A DNA stretch of 64,000 bases from Gracilariopsis chorda (lineage: Eukaryota; Rhodophyta; Florideophyceae; Gracilariales; Gracilariaceae). Positions 32,332 to 42,121 of this stretch are shown here, piece after piece (position 1 is the stretch's first letter; every line of letters starts with the position of its first letter). The translations under genes and the position numbers were made by a program. Location of the stretch: assembly GCA_003194525.1 (NCBI GenBank), contig NBIV01000228.1, positions 1 to 64,000 of the forward strand. The letters are read 5' to 3'. The notes under the pieces are model-generated. The model ran no database searches. It was not told where the DNA came from and saw nothing but the letters and a program-made list of their open reading frames with translations.

Positions 32332-34506
32332 ATGTCGAGAAATCCCTCCGACGCGGAGCCAGTGGTTACGCGTAGTCGCTCCCGCGACAACGCGGACACT
32401 TCCGAAGTTCGGTTCGTACCCCGTATCCCTATACGGACAAGTTCCAGCCGTGCTGGCGCCGCTTCATCGCGGAATGATACCCCCGACCGGGAACCCCGGA
32501 ACCTCCTTTTGCCCTCGTTATCACCCCCGCAGGGGAATGCAGCATCGACTCCGGCTGTTGCCGCAGTGCCCCAGGCACCCCGGCCTGCTCCCGCTGTCGC
32601 GGCTTCAAGCCCCCGTGGAACGGGCGATAACACCCCCCAGGGGACTTCCCTGGAATCCCAGGTCCGCGCTCTGTGGACCGCCCATGACACCCTTGTAGGG
32701 GAACTAAAATCCCTCCAAGAGGTGGTCTCGGCAACCCCCGTAAAGGAGGTCGCCGAGGAACTCCGTATTTTACGGTCTGACGTCAACTCCGTGTTGGAGA
32801 GTTTGGGACAACCCGCCGCCTTCATCGAAGGAGTTGAAGCCCGATTTGATCGGATTGGTGCCCGCCTGGAGACGCTGGAGCAGTTCGTCCTCATGGACAA
32901 ACCATCCCCGGGTGATCCGGTAAACGAGGCATCGCACAACGACCAGCTTGCTGGGAAGAAGAAACGCCGTCACCGACGGAAATACCACCAAAAATATTCG
33001 GACTCCGATTCTTCGACATCGTCGGACTCACCCCGAAACCATTCGGTTAGCTCGAGCTCCTCGGACTCCGACTCGGAGGACGAGAAGCGAGGCTACTCCT
33101 CCCGCTCGAAGCGGTCATCGGCCACTGAAGGTGTGGTCCGAACCCGCCAGAAGGGGAGAAGACACCCCGGTCTCCGGGAATTGAAACCGACAAACCCGGA
33201 TTACCGGAAGCTTTTATCATACCGGTACTACCGGCTTGAAGATTCGTCACTTGGACGTACGCCCCGTGGTACGGGAAAGGTGCGAGAATGCATTAAGCGA
33301 ATGCAGCTCTCGCTCCGCAACCAGTATTTTACTGGAGAGGACCCAGTCCTAGTACTGGATTTCCTATCCCGCTTTGTAGCGGAGGCCGATATCCTCGGTA
33401 TGAATGAGGGAAAAGCCTATTTGGCTTTACCGTATTTCTTACGGGGAGTGGCGGAGGACCAATACACCTCTGTCAGAGGATCTTCTCGCGCCTCCGAGGG
33501 AGGAGTTACTTGCTGGCCGGAGGCTGTGCAGTATCTTCTGCGCTCCTACGCCACCAACACCGCTATTCAGCAGGCTATCCTCGCTTTGCGAGATACACGC
33601 CAGCGTGCTGGAGAGACCGAGACCGATTACTCGGTGCGCCTTAACAAGGCTTTCCACAGATGTGGTAACGTATACCCCGCTGGGGAGCGCAGTACCATGT
33701 TCATTGATGGTCTTGACCTGGCATTCCGGAGTTTAGTTACCCGTTATCGGGAGGACAAGCGAAGGATCACCTACCTCGAGCTGGTCCAACACGCTCGAGC
33801 GGAAGGGGATGCACTTCGTGCAAGAACTCCGAACAATCGGTCTAAATCCGCCAAGGCGTTGTTGCTGGAAAGCGAAGCTTCCTCTCTCCCGCTCACCGCG
33901 GATGGGAACCCTGGACAGGGATTTGATACCGTGCATTTAGCGCAGGGGGATGGTGTGTCGATACCCACCAGTGAGTTACCGTCAACGACGGAGATGACCC
34001 ATGATACGGGAACAGAAGATCCCGTTCTATACGGTGGTAACAGTCGGGTTCAACCCCAACGACTCCCGTTTTCAAACGGTCAATCCCGTTATCAACGGCC
34101 TGGATGGACTGACACCCGCCCTGCGGTTCGCTTCTCCGATACTCGGAATAATAATCCGCGTGTCGCGGTGCTGGCTCTCATTTGCCACCTGTGCTATGCC
34201 CATGGCCATACATCTCCTCAGTGTATTTGTTCAGTGAAGGATATGGCCAAGGTGGTGGCAAATTATGAGGCCCTCACTCCAGAGGAGAAACGTTCCGTCC
34301 CGACGGCTTCCTACCTCCGTGCTAAAACGGACTTTTCCCACGCCCTACCACAGACCCCGCGTGCGCGGCAAGCTTCATACACCCCGATTCGGGAGATCAC
34401 GCAACCATCCGTTGCAACCCCCGCTTATGCGGATAGAAACCTCCGTCAACGGGATGAAGCACTCGTTTTCGAGGAAACCAACCCACCGCCGAAGGCAGAA
34501 AATTAA
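32332..34506 (+). CDS. Gag of the nested chromovirus
   Basis: 724 codons from ATG. It forms the particle and packages element RNA. A Pro/Ala/Ser-rich N-terminal third and a Ser/Asp-rich linker come first. They are followed by a retrotransposon Gag core at about 320-510 (YFTGEDPVLVLDFLSRF, then YAT..AIQQAILALRDTRQ) and a CCHC knuckle at about 618 (CHLCYAHGHTSPQC). The frame ends in TAA at 34504. The protease frame lies -1 to it and opens at 34458, giving a 46-nt overlap in which a frameshift could occur, although no canonical slippery heptamer is evident. Codons are unusually rich in short CCG/CGG-type inverted repeats. Confidence 0.85.
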   Translation: MSRNPSDAEPVVTRSRSRDNADTSEVRFVPRIPIRTSSSRAGAASSRNDTPDREPRNLLLPSLSPPQGNAASTPAVAAVPQAPRPAPAVAASSPRGTGDNTPQGTSLESQVRALWTAHDTLVGELKSLQEVVSATPVKEVAEELRILRSDVNSVLESLGQPAAFIEGVEARFDRIGARLETLEQFVLMDKPSPGDPVNEASHNDQLAGKKKRRHRRKYHQKYSDSDSSTSSDSPRNHSVSSSSSDSDSEDEKRGYSSRSKRSSATEGVVRTRQKGRRHPGLRELKPTNPDYRKLLSYRYYRLEDSSLGRTPRGTGKVRECIKRMQLSLRNQYFTGEDPVLVLDFLSRFVAEADILGMNEGKAYLALPYFLRGVAEDQYTSVRGSSRASEGGVTCWPEAVQYLLRSYATNTAIQQAILALRDTRQRAGETETDYSVRLNKAFHRCGNVYPAGERSTMFIDGLDLAFRSLVTRYREDKRRITYLELVQHARAEGDALRARTPNNRSKSAKALLLESEASSLPLTADGNPGQGFDTVHLAQGDGVSIPTSELPSTTEMTHDTGTEDPVLYGGNSRVQPQRLPFSNGQSRYQRPGWTDTRPAVRFSDTRNNNPRVAVLALICHLCYAHGHTSPQCICSVKDMAKVVANYEALTPEEKRSVPTASYLRAKTDFSHALPQTPRARQASYTPIREITQPSVATPAYADRNLRQRDEALVFEETNPPPKAEN

Positions 34507-34523
34507 CTGAGGGAGTCTCCCCT

Positions 34524-35567
34524 TTGGGAGAGGCGTCCTCAAGAACGAGGCTGTTGGCGCCCGAGGCGTCCTCGCCTCGCTCCCCGGTGAAAGTCCTCTC
34601 GAGGAACGACACCGCTGACGTGGACTCTGCGCACCTCGGTGTGTTGCGTCGCCCGTGGATACGGAGTAAAAATCCCTGGATTCCCGGTAGAGTCTTGGTC
34701 TTGGCCAAGCGCAATTATAAGGTCTATGCCGACCTTGGCCTTGACCCCCAGTTTATGGTGAGGTTTCTCACCGTCCTGGATACAGGTGCAGGCCCCAACT
34801 TTGTTGTGGAATCATTGTTACCCCCGCTTGTGCGGTCGCGTATCCGCTCTGACGCGGTCCCCGACATTTCGGATGCGAACAACAATCCGTTACAAACGGT
34901 GGGCACAGTGGACCTCGTCGTGAGACTTGGTACCTCTGTGGTGAAGTTGGACTTCATCGTTTGCCGTTCATTGGCAGCACCAGTCATACTGGGATGTGAT
35001 TACTGCGACAGATTTGTCGACGCAATCAGGCCCCGCCTCAGGCGTGTAGAACTTGACGACGGATCGTCGGTTCCGATTGTTCGCCGCCCGCTAAAGCGGT
35101 CCTCTCGGAAACAAGTTCCGCTCCCTGCTGCGCAGGAACCACCGCCCGCGTCCCGCGAGTCCACCAAGCTCCGCGTCGCTCCCTCGGTTTCTATACCGGC
35201 TGAGTCCCAAGTCTGGGTGCAGGTAAATTCCCGTCAACACGGCCTTCGGGTTATACAACCCCTCGCCTCGTTGTACGAGAAATCCCAGCTGGCGCTGGCT
35301 AATGGAATTGTCTCCATTTCCCCGGATGTCCCTTTCCGGATATTGGTTGCCAACCTTGGCAAACACCCCCAGTATCTGGTCAAACACCAAGTAATTGGGA
35401 GTGTAACCCCCCATCCTATGGGAATGCTGCCAACAAAGATGACAGCCGCCGATGTACTCGGAGTTACCACCTCTTCTGAGGAGTTCGCCCCGCCGTCCGA
35501 AGACGTCAAGTCTAAGGAGGGGGAGGAAACCGCTACTTCAGCGCCGAACATACCGAGTAACTCGTAG
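34524..35567 (+). CDS. Protease domain of the nested chromovirus
   Basis: The frame opens at 34458 and has no ATG near its start. 34524 is only the first TTG, so expression probably depends on recoding from Gag. The aspartic protease active site is VLDTGAGPNFV at about residues 84-94, with a later VILGCDYCDRF. A Pro/Arg-rich linker follows, and the frame ends with TAG at 35565-35567. The next codon continues the polymerase frame without any shift. The protease would cut the polyprotein into particle proteins and enzymes. Confidence 0.8.
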   Translation: MGEASSRTRLLAPEASSPRSPVKVLSRNDTADVDSAHLGVLRRPWIRSKNPWIPGRVLVLAKRNYKVYADLGLDPQFMVRFLTVLDTGAGPNFVVESLLPPLVRSRIRSDAVPDISDANNNPLQTVGTVDLVVRLGTSVVKLDFIVCRSLAAPVILGCDYCDRFVDAIRPRLRRVELDDGSSVPIVRRPLKRSSRKQVPLPAAQEPPPASRESTKLRVAPSVSIPAESQVWVQVNSRQHGLRVIQPLASLYEKSQLALANGIVSISPDVPFRILVANLGKHPQYLVKHQVIGSVTPHPMGMLPTKMTAADVLGVTTSSEEFAPPSEDVKSKEGEETATSAPNIPSNS

Positions 35568-38500
35568 TTGCGAACCACACCTGTTCCACAGGACAATGCT
35601 CCATCGAGCAATGACCGGATTGATCCGGAAAAAGCACTTGAAGCGCTGGACTTCAGCCACGTGCCAGAGTCGCACCGCGACAAACTCCGTACTATGTTAC
35701 GGGAATTCACCACAATGTGGGATGGCTCGCTTGGCAAGATTGATGCAACGGAACACCGGATCGATTTAATCCCCGGTGCGCGACCGGTTGCACAACCCCC
35801 TTACAGGGCAGGTCCGAAAGCTCGGGAAGAGGAGCAGTCCCAGGTGGACAAGATGCTCCGCGCAGGTGTGATTGAGCCCGCTCAATCACCCTGGGCATCC
35901 CCAGTTGTACTGGCTTTAAAGGCCGACGGAACCTGGAGGTTCTATGTCGACTACCGCCGGCTCAATGCCGTGACTGTTAGGCACACGTATCCTATCCCTA
36001 GTATGGACGAGTGTATTGACTCCCTCGGAGACGCCACCGTGTTCACGGCCCTTGATGCCAATTGGGGATATTGGCAAGTACCTGTCAGACAGGAGGATCG
36101 CGACAAAACCGCATTCACTTGCCATGCAGGAACGTACCGCTTCAAGCGGATGCCATTTGGGTTAAACAACGCCCCCGCCACCTTTCAGCGTGCAGTAGAT
36201 ATTCTACTCAACCGCTTTAAGTGGCGGAGTTGTATGGTCTACCTTGATGATATCATCATCTTCTCCAACTCGTTGGACGACCATCTCACTCACGTCCGAG
36301 ACGTGCTCACCGTACTCCGCGATGCGGGAATTACCCTCAAGTTGAGGAAATGCGAGTTTTTCACAGATAATGTGAGGTATCTGGGTCACATTATCCGTCC
36401 TGGACGGTTAGCGATCGAGAAAGCTCGAGTCAAATCCCTCGTTGAGGCGAAAGAACCCCGTACTCAAACGGGACTGCACTCCTTTCTGGGGCTGGTCAAC
36501 GTCTATCGACGGTTTATCCCGAACTTTTCGGATACTGCAGCGCCCCTGAACGCGTTGTTGCGAAAGGGGAACCCCCCAAAACTGGGAACATTTACGCCCG
36601 AGCAATCGGAAGCTTTTAACTCTTTAAAGGAGGCTGTCACATCAGCACCAATCCTACATCTCCCAAAACTTGGGTTGCCATACTCCGTAGATACGGACTC
36701 GAGCGACTACCAAGTCGGGTGTGCTCTTTTTCAAACCACCCCCGAGGGGGAACGACATCCAATTGGTTATTGGTCACGTTCGCTCAATGTTCATGAGCGG
36801 AACTACTCCGTATCGGAGAAAGAGTGCCTCGCCGTCGTATGGGCGATGACCACTCTGCGCCCCTACCTTATGGGAATTCACTTCACCGTGTACACGGATC
36901 ATTCCTCATTGAGGTGGTTGATGAATATCTCCGACCCGTCGGGACGCCTCATGCGCTGGAGACTCCGCCTCGCGGAATATGACTTTCAAGTCATTTATAA
37001 AAAGGGTGCGCAGAATACCCAGGCCGACGCTTTATCGCGGTTACCCACAAGTGGGGAAGCACTCCCAACGGAGGATGATGAAGTCCCATGCTTCATGGCT
37101 ATAGACCCGGATGATCCGGAATATGCCGTCGAGGCTAGGCCAGAAACCTGGGACGAGGATGCTGATTTTGACGAACTACTCGCATCGCGAGATAAATCTG
37201 AGAACCCGTTACCGGGAAACTTTGTACCGGTATCACCGGAAGAAATGATCCGAGAACAATTCGGCAACCCATTCTGTACGAGAATTCGTGCCCGTATCAA
37301 CGGTGGTGAAGATCTCCCTTTCGGGGTAAACGACAAAGGCTACCTCGTAAGAAAGGTCGAAGCCCGCCCACAGATTGTGGTACCACATTCCCTGCAATCG
37401 CGGGTGTTACATCTATCACACTACGCCCCCATTGGAGGTCACCCAGGTGGGAGGAAACTCTACCTAACCCTGCGAAGGGATTTCTATTGGCCCGCAATGG
37501 CGGTGGATTGCTACGCAACTGTGCGGTTTTGTAGCGAATGCGCGAAGAATCGCGTCAAACTCCGCAAAAATGCGAAGAAGATGAAACTATTCCCCGCAAG
37601 GGCGCCGCTCGAGTTTATCGCGATCGATATTCTCGGACCATTACTCACCACGAAACGTGGAAACAAGTTTCTACTTGTCATTACCGACCGCTTTTCTAAG
37701 CTGGTACGGACTGTCCCTCTTCGGAGGATAACCGCTCTCACGGTGGCCCAGGCTCTGGTGACACACTGGATTTTTGTCTACGGTCCCCCTGTAGAGGTGC
37801 TCTCTGACAACGGGAAGCAGTTCGTGAGCAAGTTCTTCCAGGATGTTTGTCGCATCCTGGATGTCAAGAACTTGTTCACGACTACCTACCACCCCCAGTG
37901 TAATGGGCAAGTTGAACGGTTTAACCGGACGTTACTCGCGGCGTTACGTTCCTACGTCGCTGACCACCCAACGAATTGGGATCTCTACGCTGATGCGGTA
38001 ACCTACGCGTACAATACGCAGGTACACCGGACTACCGGAGTTTCGCCATTCGAGTTAGTTCTATCTAGAACACCCCCGCCTGTGGCGCTGGAACCCCAAT
38101 CTACCTTGGACAATTTCCCACCTGTGGGTATCTACCGGCAGCAATGGAAGCATTGGCTTTCCAAGCTGGTCCCCGCTGCGCGGAAGTCTATGGCACGGGC
38201 CCAAGCCGCTTACAAGCGGGATTTTGACGCTCGCGTGCGAGGAAAACCGTCCCCGATTCGGGCAAATAACTACGTCTTCATCAGGAAGGAATACTACAAC
38301 CCGGAACGGGAGAAGCGTCACAAACTCTCGCCTGTGGCGGACGGACCCTTCAAGGTGATCTCTGTTAACACCGACACTGTCGTGGTAGAGATGGGGGACA
38401 CGCACGAACGGATTTCCCGTGATCGTGTTGTCCTTGCCCCTCCTCCCTCGTCAGAGGTAGTCCTGGATCCAGGCAACCCCGTTTCTACGGACTCCGCTAC

Positions 38501-40085
38501 ACCGGAACAATCCGGGGGTACTAGACCTACGGTACTACCACACCCCAGCCGGGGACTCTCAGACCTACCGACTCTGTCGGACTCACCGGCTCAGCCGGGT
38601 AATTCGGGCCCCTCACCGCCCGCCCCTACCACGTCTGCCCCACTGGCGCGCATCTATACCCGCCAGGCGGGGAATGTTATCCCTTATCCCGCCGCTCCGT
38701 CTAAGGAGGGGGAGGAGAACACTCGTTTTCGAGGAACGATATCACCGTCGCAACGGGAAACACACCGTAACATACGGAACACTGACCGTGGAGCACGGAG
38801 TATGTCACGCGACACTAATCCCCCGTTCCCGGGCAGTGCTGTGCAACAGGAACCAGACGCGCAGGCCCCGCAAAAGCGGCAAATAAACCGTTTGTCACGG
38901 GAAAACGAGAAGCCTTACTCCAATACCGCAGCAGCGGAAAGGCAATCGCCCGATGCCTCGAAGCCGCCGTTGGCGGAAGTCCCCGCGGAAGCGGTTCAAT
39001 CAGGTCGATCAGACCCGCGCCCTGCGGAGAAGGGGCGCCCAGATACGCCGGCCTCACAGGGGAATACCCACACCCCTCTTGGGGAAAAAGGCGGCCAAGC
39101 TGCAGTCGAAGCTTTAGGCCCTGGCTCGCAAGCACCGGAAACGCCTCCCGTCGTTGACGGAATCAAAGCCCCCGCTACGGGGAATAATTTGCGCCAACCC
39201 CCGCATCGCTGCGGCGAAGAACCGAGGAACTCGGGAATAACGCGCGCCATCGCACGCTCGAAACCGGTCGTACCGGACGCTGCTCCTCATCACGGAGATG
39301 GTGCACTGCGCTCAGCGGCAATTCCCCTGAAAAGGATGTCATCGGCACCTGCCCAGAACCCCCCAAAGGGGAATTTTGACCAAAATACCGGTGTACCGGA
39401 GTTAGCCCCAGGCAACCCGTCAGTAGCCGGGGACACCACGGCGTCGCCGAAACGTATGGTGCAGAGCGCTCGTGCGCCTGGCAGGGAGGCTGTTTGCCAC
39501 CCAATCACCGTGTCGCACGGGACCCCCCAGGGGATTGTGGAAATGCCAATCCCGCAGGAGCGGTCATCTTCCCGCAAACTCGCGGTTCTTGAGCTCAACC
39601 GCGAAGGCGGAGCCCAAGTCCCCCGCCGACTGGCGGTTCGCCCGGCCTACCGTGAAGACGGGAACAACGACACCCCAATGGGGAATGACTTGCCGGGGAA
39701 AACCGTGACACCATACACCCTCTTGAGGGATCTTTTCCCGCATGAGCAGCGGCCACTAGGACAGCGCACGGCAACGTCGGAGTTATCGCCGAACACCCTG
39801 CTAAGGGACATTATACCGCACAGCGGGCAGCCCCCGCAGGGAAGTACAACCACCACCCGGCACGGCCGGCAGGTCTACGAACGAGAGTTCGTAGTAGACC
39901 GACTTGTCGGACACACCTGGGACCAGGATGGTATTCTACAATACCGCGTCCGCTGGTACGGGTACGACCCCAGTGGGGATACGTGGGAGCCAATTGAACA
40001 CCTCCCGCGGTCGCAGGTCCTGCGATACCACCCTCAAACGGGAACCGCAGCCCCAGCCACGCTGGTTAATGCCCAAGTTGGGTAA
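35568..40085 (+). CDS. RT, RNase H, integrase and chromodomain of the nested chromovirus
   Basis: 1505 codons in the same frame as the protease, directly after a single TAG; the first codon is TTG, so this is not an independent start. RT: WRFYVDYRRLNAVT, then YLDDIIIFSNS (Tyr near 225). RNase H: SVDTDSSDYQVGCALF, YTDHSSLRWLM, TQADALSR. Integrase: zinc region GGHPGGRKLYLTL...CSEC, catalytic Asp in AIDILGPL, Asp in SDNGKQF and Glu in NGQVERFNR. A Pro-rich region of about 400 residues follows. A chromodomain at about 1437-1490 (YRVRWYGYDPSGDTWEP) would direct integration to marked chromatin. No internal stops occur. Confidence 0.9.
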   Translation: MRTTPVPQDNAPSSNDRIDPEKALEALDFSHVPESHRDKLRTMLREFTTMWDGSLGKIDATEHRIDLIPGARPVAQPPYRAGPKAREEEQSQVDKMLRAGVIEPAQSPWASPVVLALKADGTWRFYVDYRRLNAVTVRHTYPIPSMDECIDSLGDATVFTALDANWGYWQVPVRQEDRDKTAFTCHAGTYRFKRMPFGLNNAPATFQRAVDILLNRFKWRSCMVYLDDIIIFSNSLDDHLTHVRDVLTVLRDAGITLKLRKCEFFTDNVRYLGHIIRPGRLAIEKARVKSLVEAKEPRTQTGLHSFLGLVNVYRRFIPNFSDTAAPLNALLRKGNPPKLGTFTPEQSEAFNSLKEAVTSAPILHLPKLGLPYSVDTDSSDYQVGCALFQTTPEGERHPIGYWSRSLNVHERNYSVSEKECLAVVWAMTTLRPYLMGIHFTVYTDHSSLRWLMNISDPSGRLMRWRLRLAEYDFQVIYKKGAQNTQADALSRLPTSGEALPTEDDEVPCFMAIDPDDPEYAVEARPETWDEDADFDELLASRDKSENPLPGNFVPVSPEEMIREQFGNPFCTRIRARINGGEDLPFGVNDKGYLVRKVEARPQIVVPHSLQSRVLHLSHYAPIGGHPGGRKLYLTLRRDFYWPAMAVDCYATVRFCSECAKNRVKLRKNAKKMKLFPARAPLEFIAIDILGPLLTTKRGNKFLLVITDRFSKLVRTVPLRRITALTVAQALVTHWIFVYGPPVEVLSDNGKQFVSKFFQDVCRILDVKNLFTTTYHPQCNGQVERFNRTLLAALRSYVADHPTNWDLYADAVTYAYNTQVHRTTGVSPFELVLSRTPPPVALEPQSTLDNFPPVGIYRQQWKHWLSKLVPAARKSMARAQAAYKRDFDARVRGKPSPIRANNYVFIRKEYYNPEREKRHKLSPVADGPFKVISVNTDTVVVEMGDTHERISRDRVVLAPPPSSEVVLDPGNPVSTDSATPEQSGGTRPTVLPHPSRGLSDLPTLSDSPAQPGNSGPSPPAPTTSAPLARIYTRQAGNVIPYPAAPSKEGEENTRFRGTISPSQRETHRNIRNTDRGARSMSRDTNPPFPGSAVQQEPDAQAPQKRQINRLSRENEKPYSNTAAAERQSPDASKPPLAEVPAEAVQSGRSDPRPAEKGRPDTPASQGNTHTPLGEKGGQAAVEALGPGSQAPETPPVVDGIKAPATGNNLRQPPHRCGEEPRNSGITRAIARSKPVVPDAAPHHGDGALRSAAIPLKRMSSAPAQNPPKGNFDQNTGVPELAPGNPSVAGDTTASPKRMVQSARAPGREAVCHPITVSHGTPQGIVEMPIPQERSSSRKLAVLELNREGGAQVPRRLAVRPAYREDGNNDTPMGNDLPGKTVTPYTLLRDLFPHEQRPLGQRTATSELSPNTLLRDIIPHSGQPPQGSTTTTRHGRQVYEREFVVDRLVGHTWDQDGILQYRVRWYGYDPSGDTWEPIEHLPRSQVLRYHPQTGTAAPATLVNAQVG

Positions 40086-40276
40086 CGTTGCCGCGCGAGC
40101 GGAGAGCGAAAGGAAAGGATAACAAGGCAAAGTCCGTCGAAGACGGGGAACTCAACCGAGAAGCACCGTTCTAAACGGGAAAGTTTATTCAGGGAAGCAG
40201 CTAGCTCCCCACAATACTACACTACACTAACTGGCTTAGCCAGGGAAAGAAGAACCAGGAAACTGGACCAGAGGTT
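40086..40276. other. Spacer between pol and the antisense ORF
   Basis: A short stretch between two convergent frames. It holds no identified signal. Confidence 0.4.
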
Positions 40277-42064
40277 TCACTCACCCCCATCGTCCGGGGC
40301 GTAACCCCCAGCAAGGCGGTAGGCCAACGCGTCCGCCATGGTAGTGACATCCCCCGATACCTCGGCAGCGCTAAGACCGGCACCCCGGAGGAAACGTGCG
40401 ATGATTTCGTTTTCATTCGCCGTCACCCCGCTGGGGATAGAAGGTCCGGCACTTGCCGCCGAAGGGTCAGCAGCCGGCTCGGCCGGAGATGCCCCCTCTG
40501 GGAAAGCTTCCGCGCTAGCGCCGGTTTCCTCTACGTCCATCTCCCTGGGTTCTTCCGGTTCGTTATCGACCATTGGGTCATCCCCGCCGTATGCGCGGTA
40601 GTAGTCGTCGGAATCGACGTACCCCACCGGGTGGTCTTCCGGCACATGCCGGGGCGTATCGCGAAGCTCGCGCGCCTCCTCGGAGGAAATTTCCCGGAAC
40701 TCCCAGGGGTCGAAGTAGATAAAATCCCCCGCAAGGGCGGTGTTTCTACCGAGTCCCGGACCACCGGTGTTACCGCTACCGCCATCCAGACGACCGCTTT
40801 GCTCCAGCGGGACCTCACTCCAGCTAACGCTGTCGATGTACCCAAGTAATTGGAGGACCTCTTCATTGTTGGCCTGGCCCCCAAGGGGGATGCGAAGATC
40901 CAGGTTTCGGATCGCTGCCCGCACACGCGGTTGAAGGAACCAGAGACGATACTGGTCGTACGCCTCGTTGAGGATATAAGCCGCACTGCGGGCCGCCCAC
41001 TCCGTAACCACTACGGACCACAACGCCGACCGGGGATCCTGCATGAGCAGCGAACCGAGGTACGTAAGTACCGGCGGGAGTTCTATGTAGCACCCCCGGC
41101 AGGCATCATGGAAGCGCCACCACTCGGGGAGTGCTACATACCGACCTAGTCGGTGAGGCGGCGCAATCCGCTCTATCTCCACGTTCTGATACGGGATAAA
41201 ATACCCGAACCGGGATCGCCAACGCCGCTCGTAGCGGATGACGTTTTGGAGAAAGTTGGACCGGTATTGCCGGGGAAGGTACCTGAACTCCGCCCGAATA
41301 ATCGGTCGCTCCCAGCAAAGGGCCTCTTGCCGCGCTGCGGGGAAATTCCTCCAAGCGAGGGTCTCGAGGCGGAACAGGTTCTCGCCGTACCCAATCTCCC
41401 CGCGAGTGCGGAAGTAGCTAACGTCGAAGCCAAACTCCGGTGGGACCGGTACATCGAATGGAGCCCGGCTCAGCCGTTGATACGCCATGCGCGTCAGCGC
41501 GGTCTGTGCCGCAGTGACGGTCTCGCCCGAGTTTCTTCGGAGGTGGTGACGCGGAATCGCAATCCGGTGACGCCAATCCCACGATGTGGTGACTGCTCTG
41601 GGCAGATTCCCCGGAAGGGTGTCTGAACCATCCGCATAAGCGGTGACCAATCCCTCATTGAGGACGGCGACCGGGTGAAACCACGGGGCAAGGCGCAGGC
41701 GCGACGCGTGATTCCGATTCATCGGGTTGAGCCCCACCAGGGTGTTGTAAGTTGGCCAGTTGGACACCGGAGTGGTTCCGGAGGACACCACCGAAGGTGG
41801 TAGTGCGAAGGGATGGTCGGCTGCCGCAGCCATATTCCCCGGTTGTACCGGATTTCGATCGCCCTGAGGCAGGGGAACTGACCGGAAACCGGTGGTGTAT
41901 CGCCCGAGAAGTCTCGGCGGTTGGCTGTGGTTGTTGATATTGTTGTCGTCGTTCATTTTTCCCTTTTGGAGGGTGGCTGTTGTTGTCGTTTGTGTGCTTG
42001 ATGACTCTGGTGCAGAGGGATTTACCGGAGAACCGGAGACAAAGCACGCGCTTTTATCACCCAT
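40277..42064 (-). CDS. Antisense ORF of the chromovirus, 595 residues, unknown function
   Basis: A complete minus-strand frame between pol and the 3' LTR. It begins at an ATG 58 bp from the 3' LTR, with an alternative ATG at 41956 (residue 37). The N-terminal part is Asn/Gln/Pro-rich. The middle (about 130-400) is rich in Trp, Tyr and Arg (EWWRFHDACRGCYIELP, EWAARSAAYILNEAYDQ). The C-terminal 170 residues are acidic and end near a Gly/Asp-rich tail. There are no membrane segments or known motifs. It lies opposite in direction to all other genes of the element, so an antisense promoter in or near the 3' LTR is likely. Antisense ORFs at this position are known in some plant gypsy elements such as Grande. 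Homology to them is not established. Confidence 0.7.
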   Translation of the reverse strand: MGDKSACFVSGSPVNPSAPESSSTQTTTTATLQKGKMNDDNNINNHSQPPRLLGRYTTGFRSVPLPQGDRNPVQPGNMAAAADHPFALPPSVVSSGTTPVSNWPTYNTLVGLNPMNRNHASRLRLAPWFHPVAVLNEGLVTAYADGSDTLPGNLPRAVTTSWDWRHRIAIPRHHLRRNSGETVTAAQTALTRMAYQRLSRAPFDVPVPPEFGFDVSYFRTRGEIGYGENLFRLETLAWRNFPAARQEALCWERPIIRAEFRYLPRQYRSNFLQNVIRYERRWRSRFGYFIPYQNVEIERIAPPHRLGRYVALPEWWRFHDACRGCYIELPPVLTYLGSLLMQDPRSALWSVVVTEWAARSAAYILNEAYDQYRLWFLQPRVRAAIRNLDLRIPLGGQANNEEVLQLLGYIDSVSWSEVPLEQSGRLDGGSGNTGGPGLGRNTALAGDFIYFDPWEFREISSEEARELRDTPRHVPEDHPVGYVDSDDYYRAYGGDDPMVDNEPEEPREMDVEETGASAEAFPEGASPAEPAADPSAASAGPSIPSGVTANENEIIARFLRGAGLSAAEVSGDVTTMADALAYRLAGGYAPDDGGE

Positions 42065-42108
42065 TTTCGTCTGGGAATCCTCCGCGTCCGCGGTCGTTTT
42101 CCCGTCTT

Positions 42109-42121
42109 AAGGGGGGGGATA
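42109..42121 (+). other. Polypurine tract of the chromovirus
   Basis: AAGGGGGGGGATA lies immediately before the TGAAGT start of the 3' LTR, where plus-strand DNA synthesis is primed. Confidence 0.8.
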
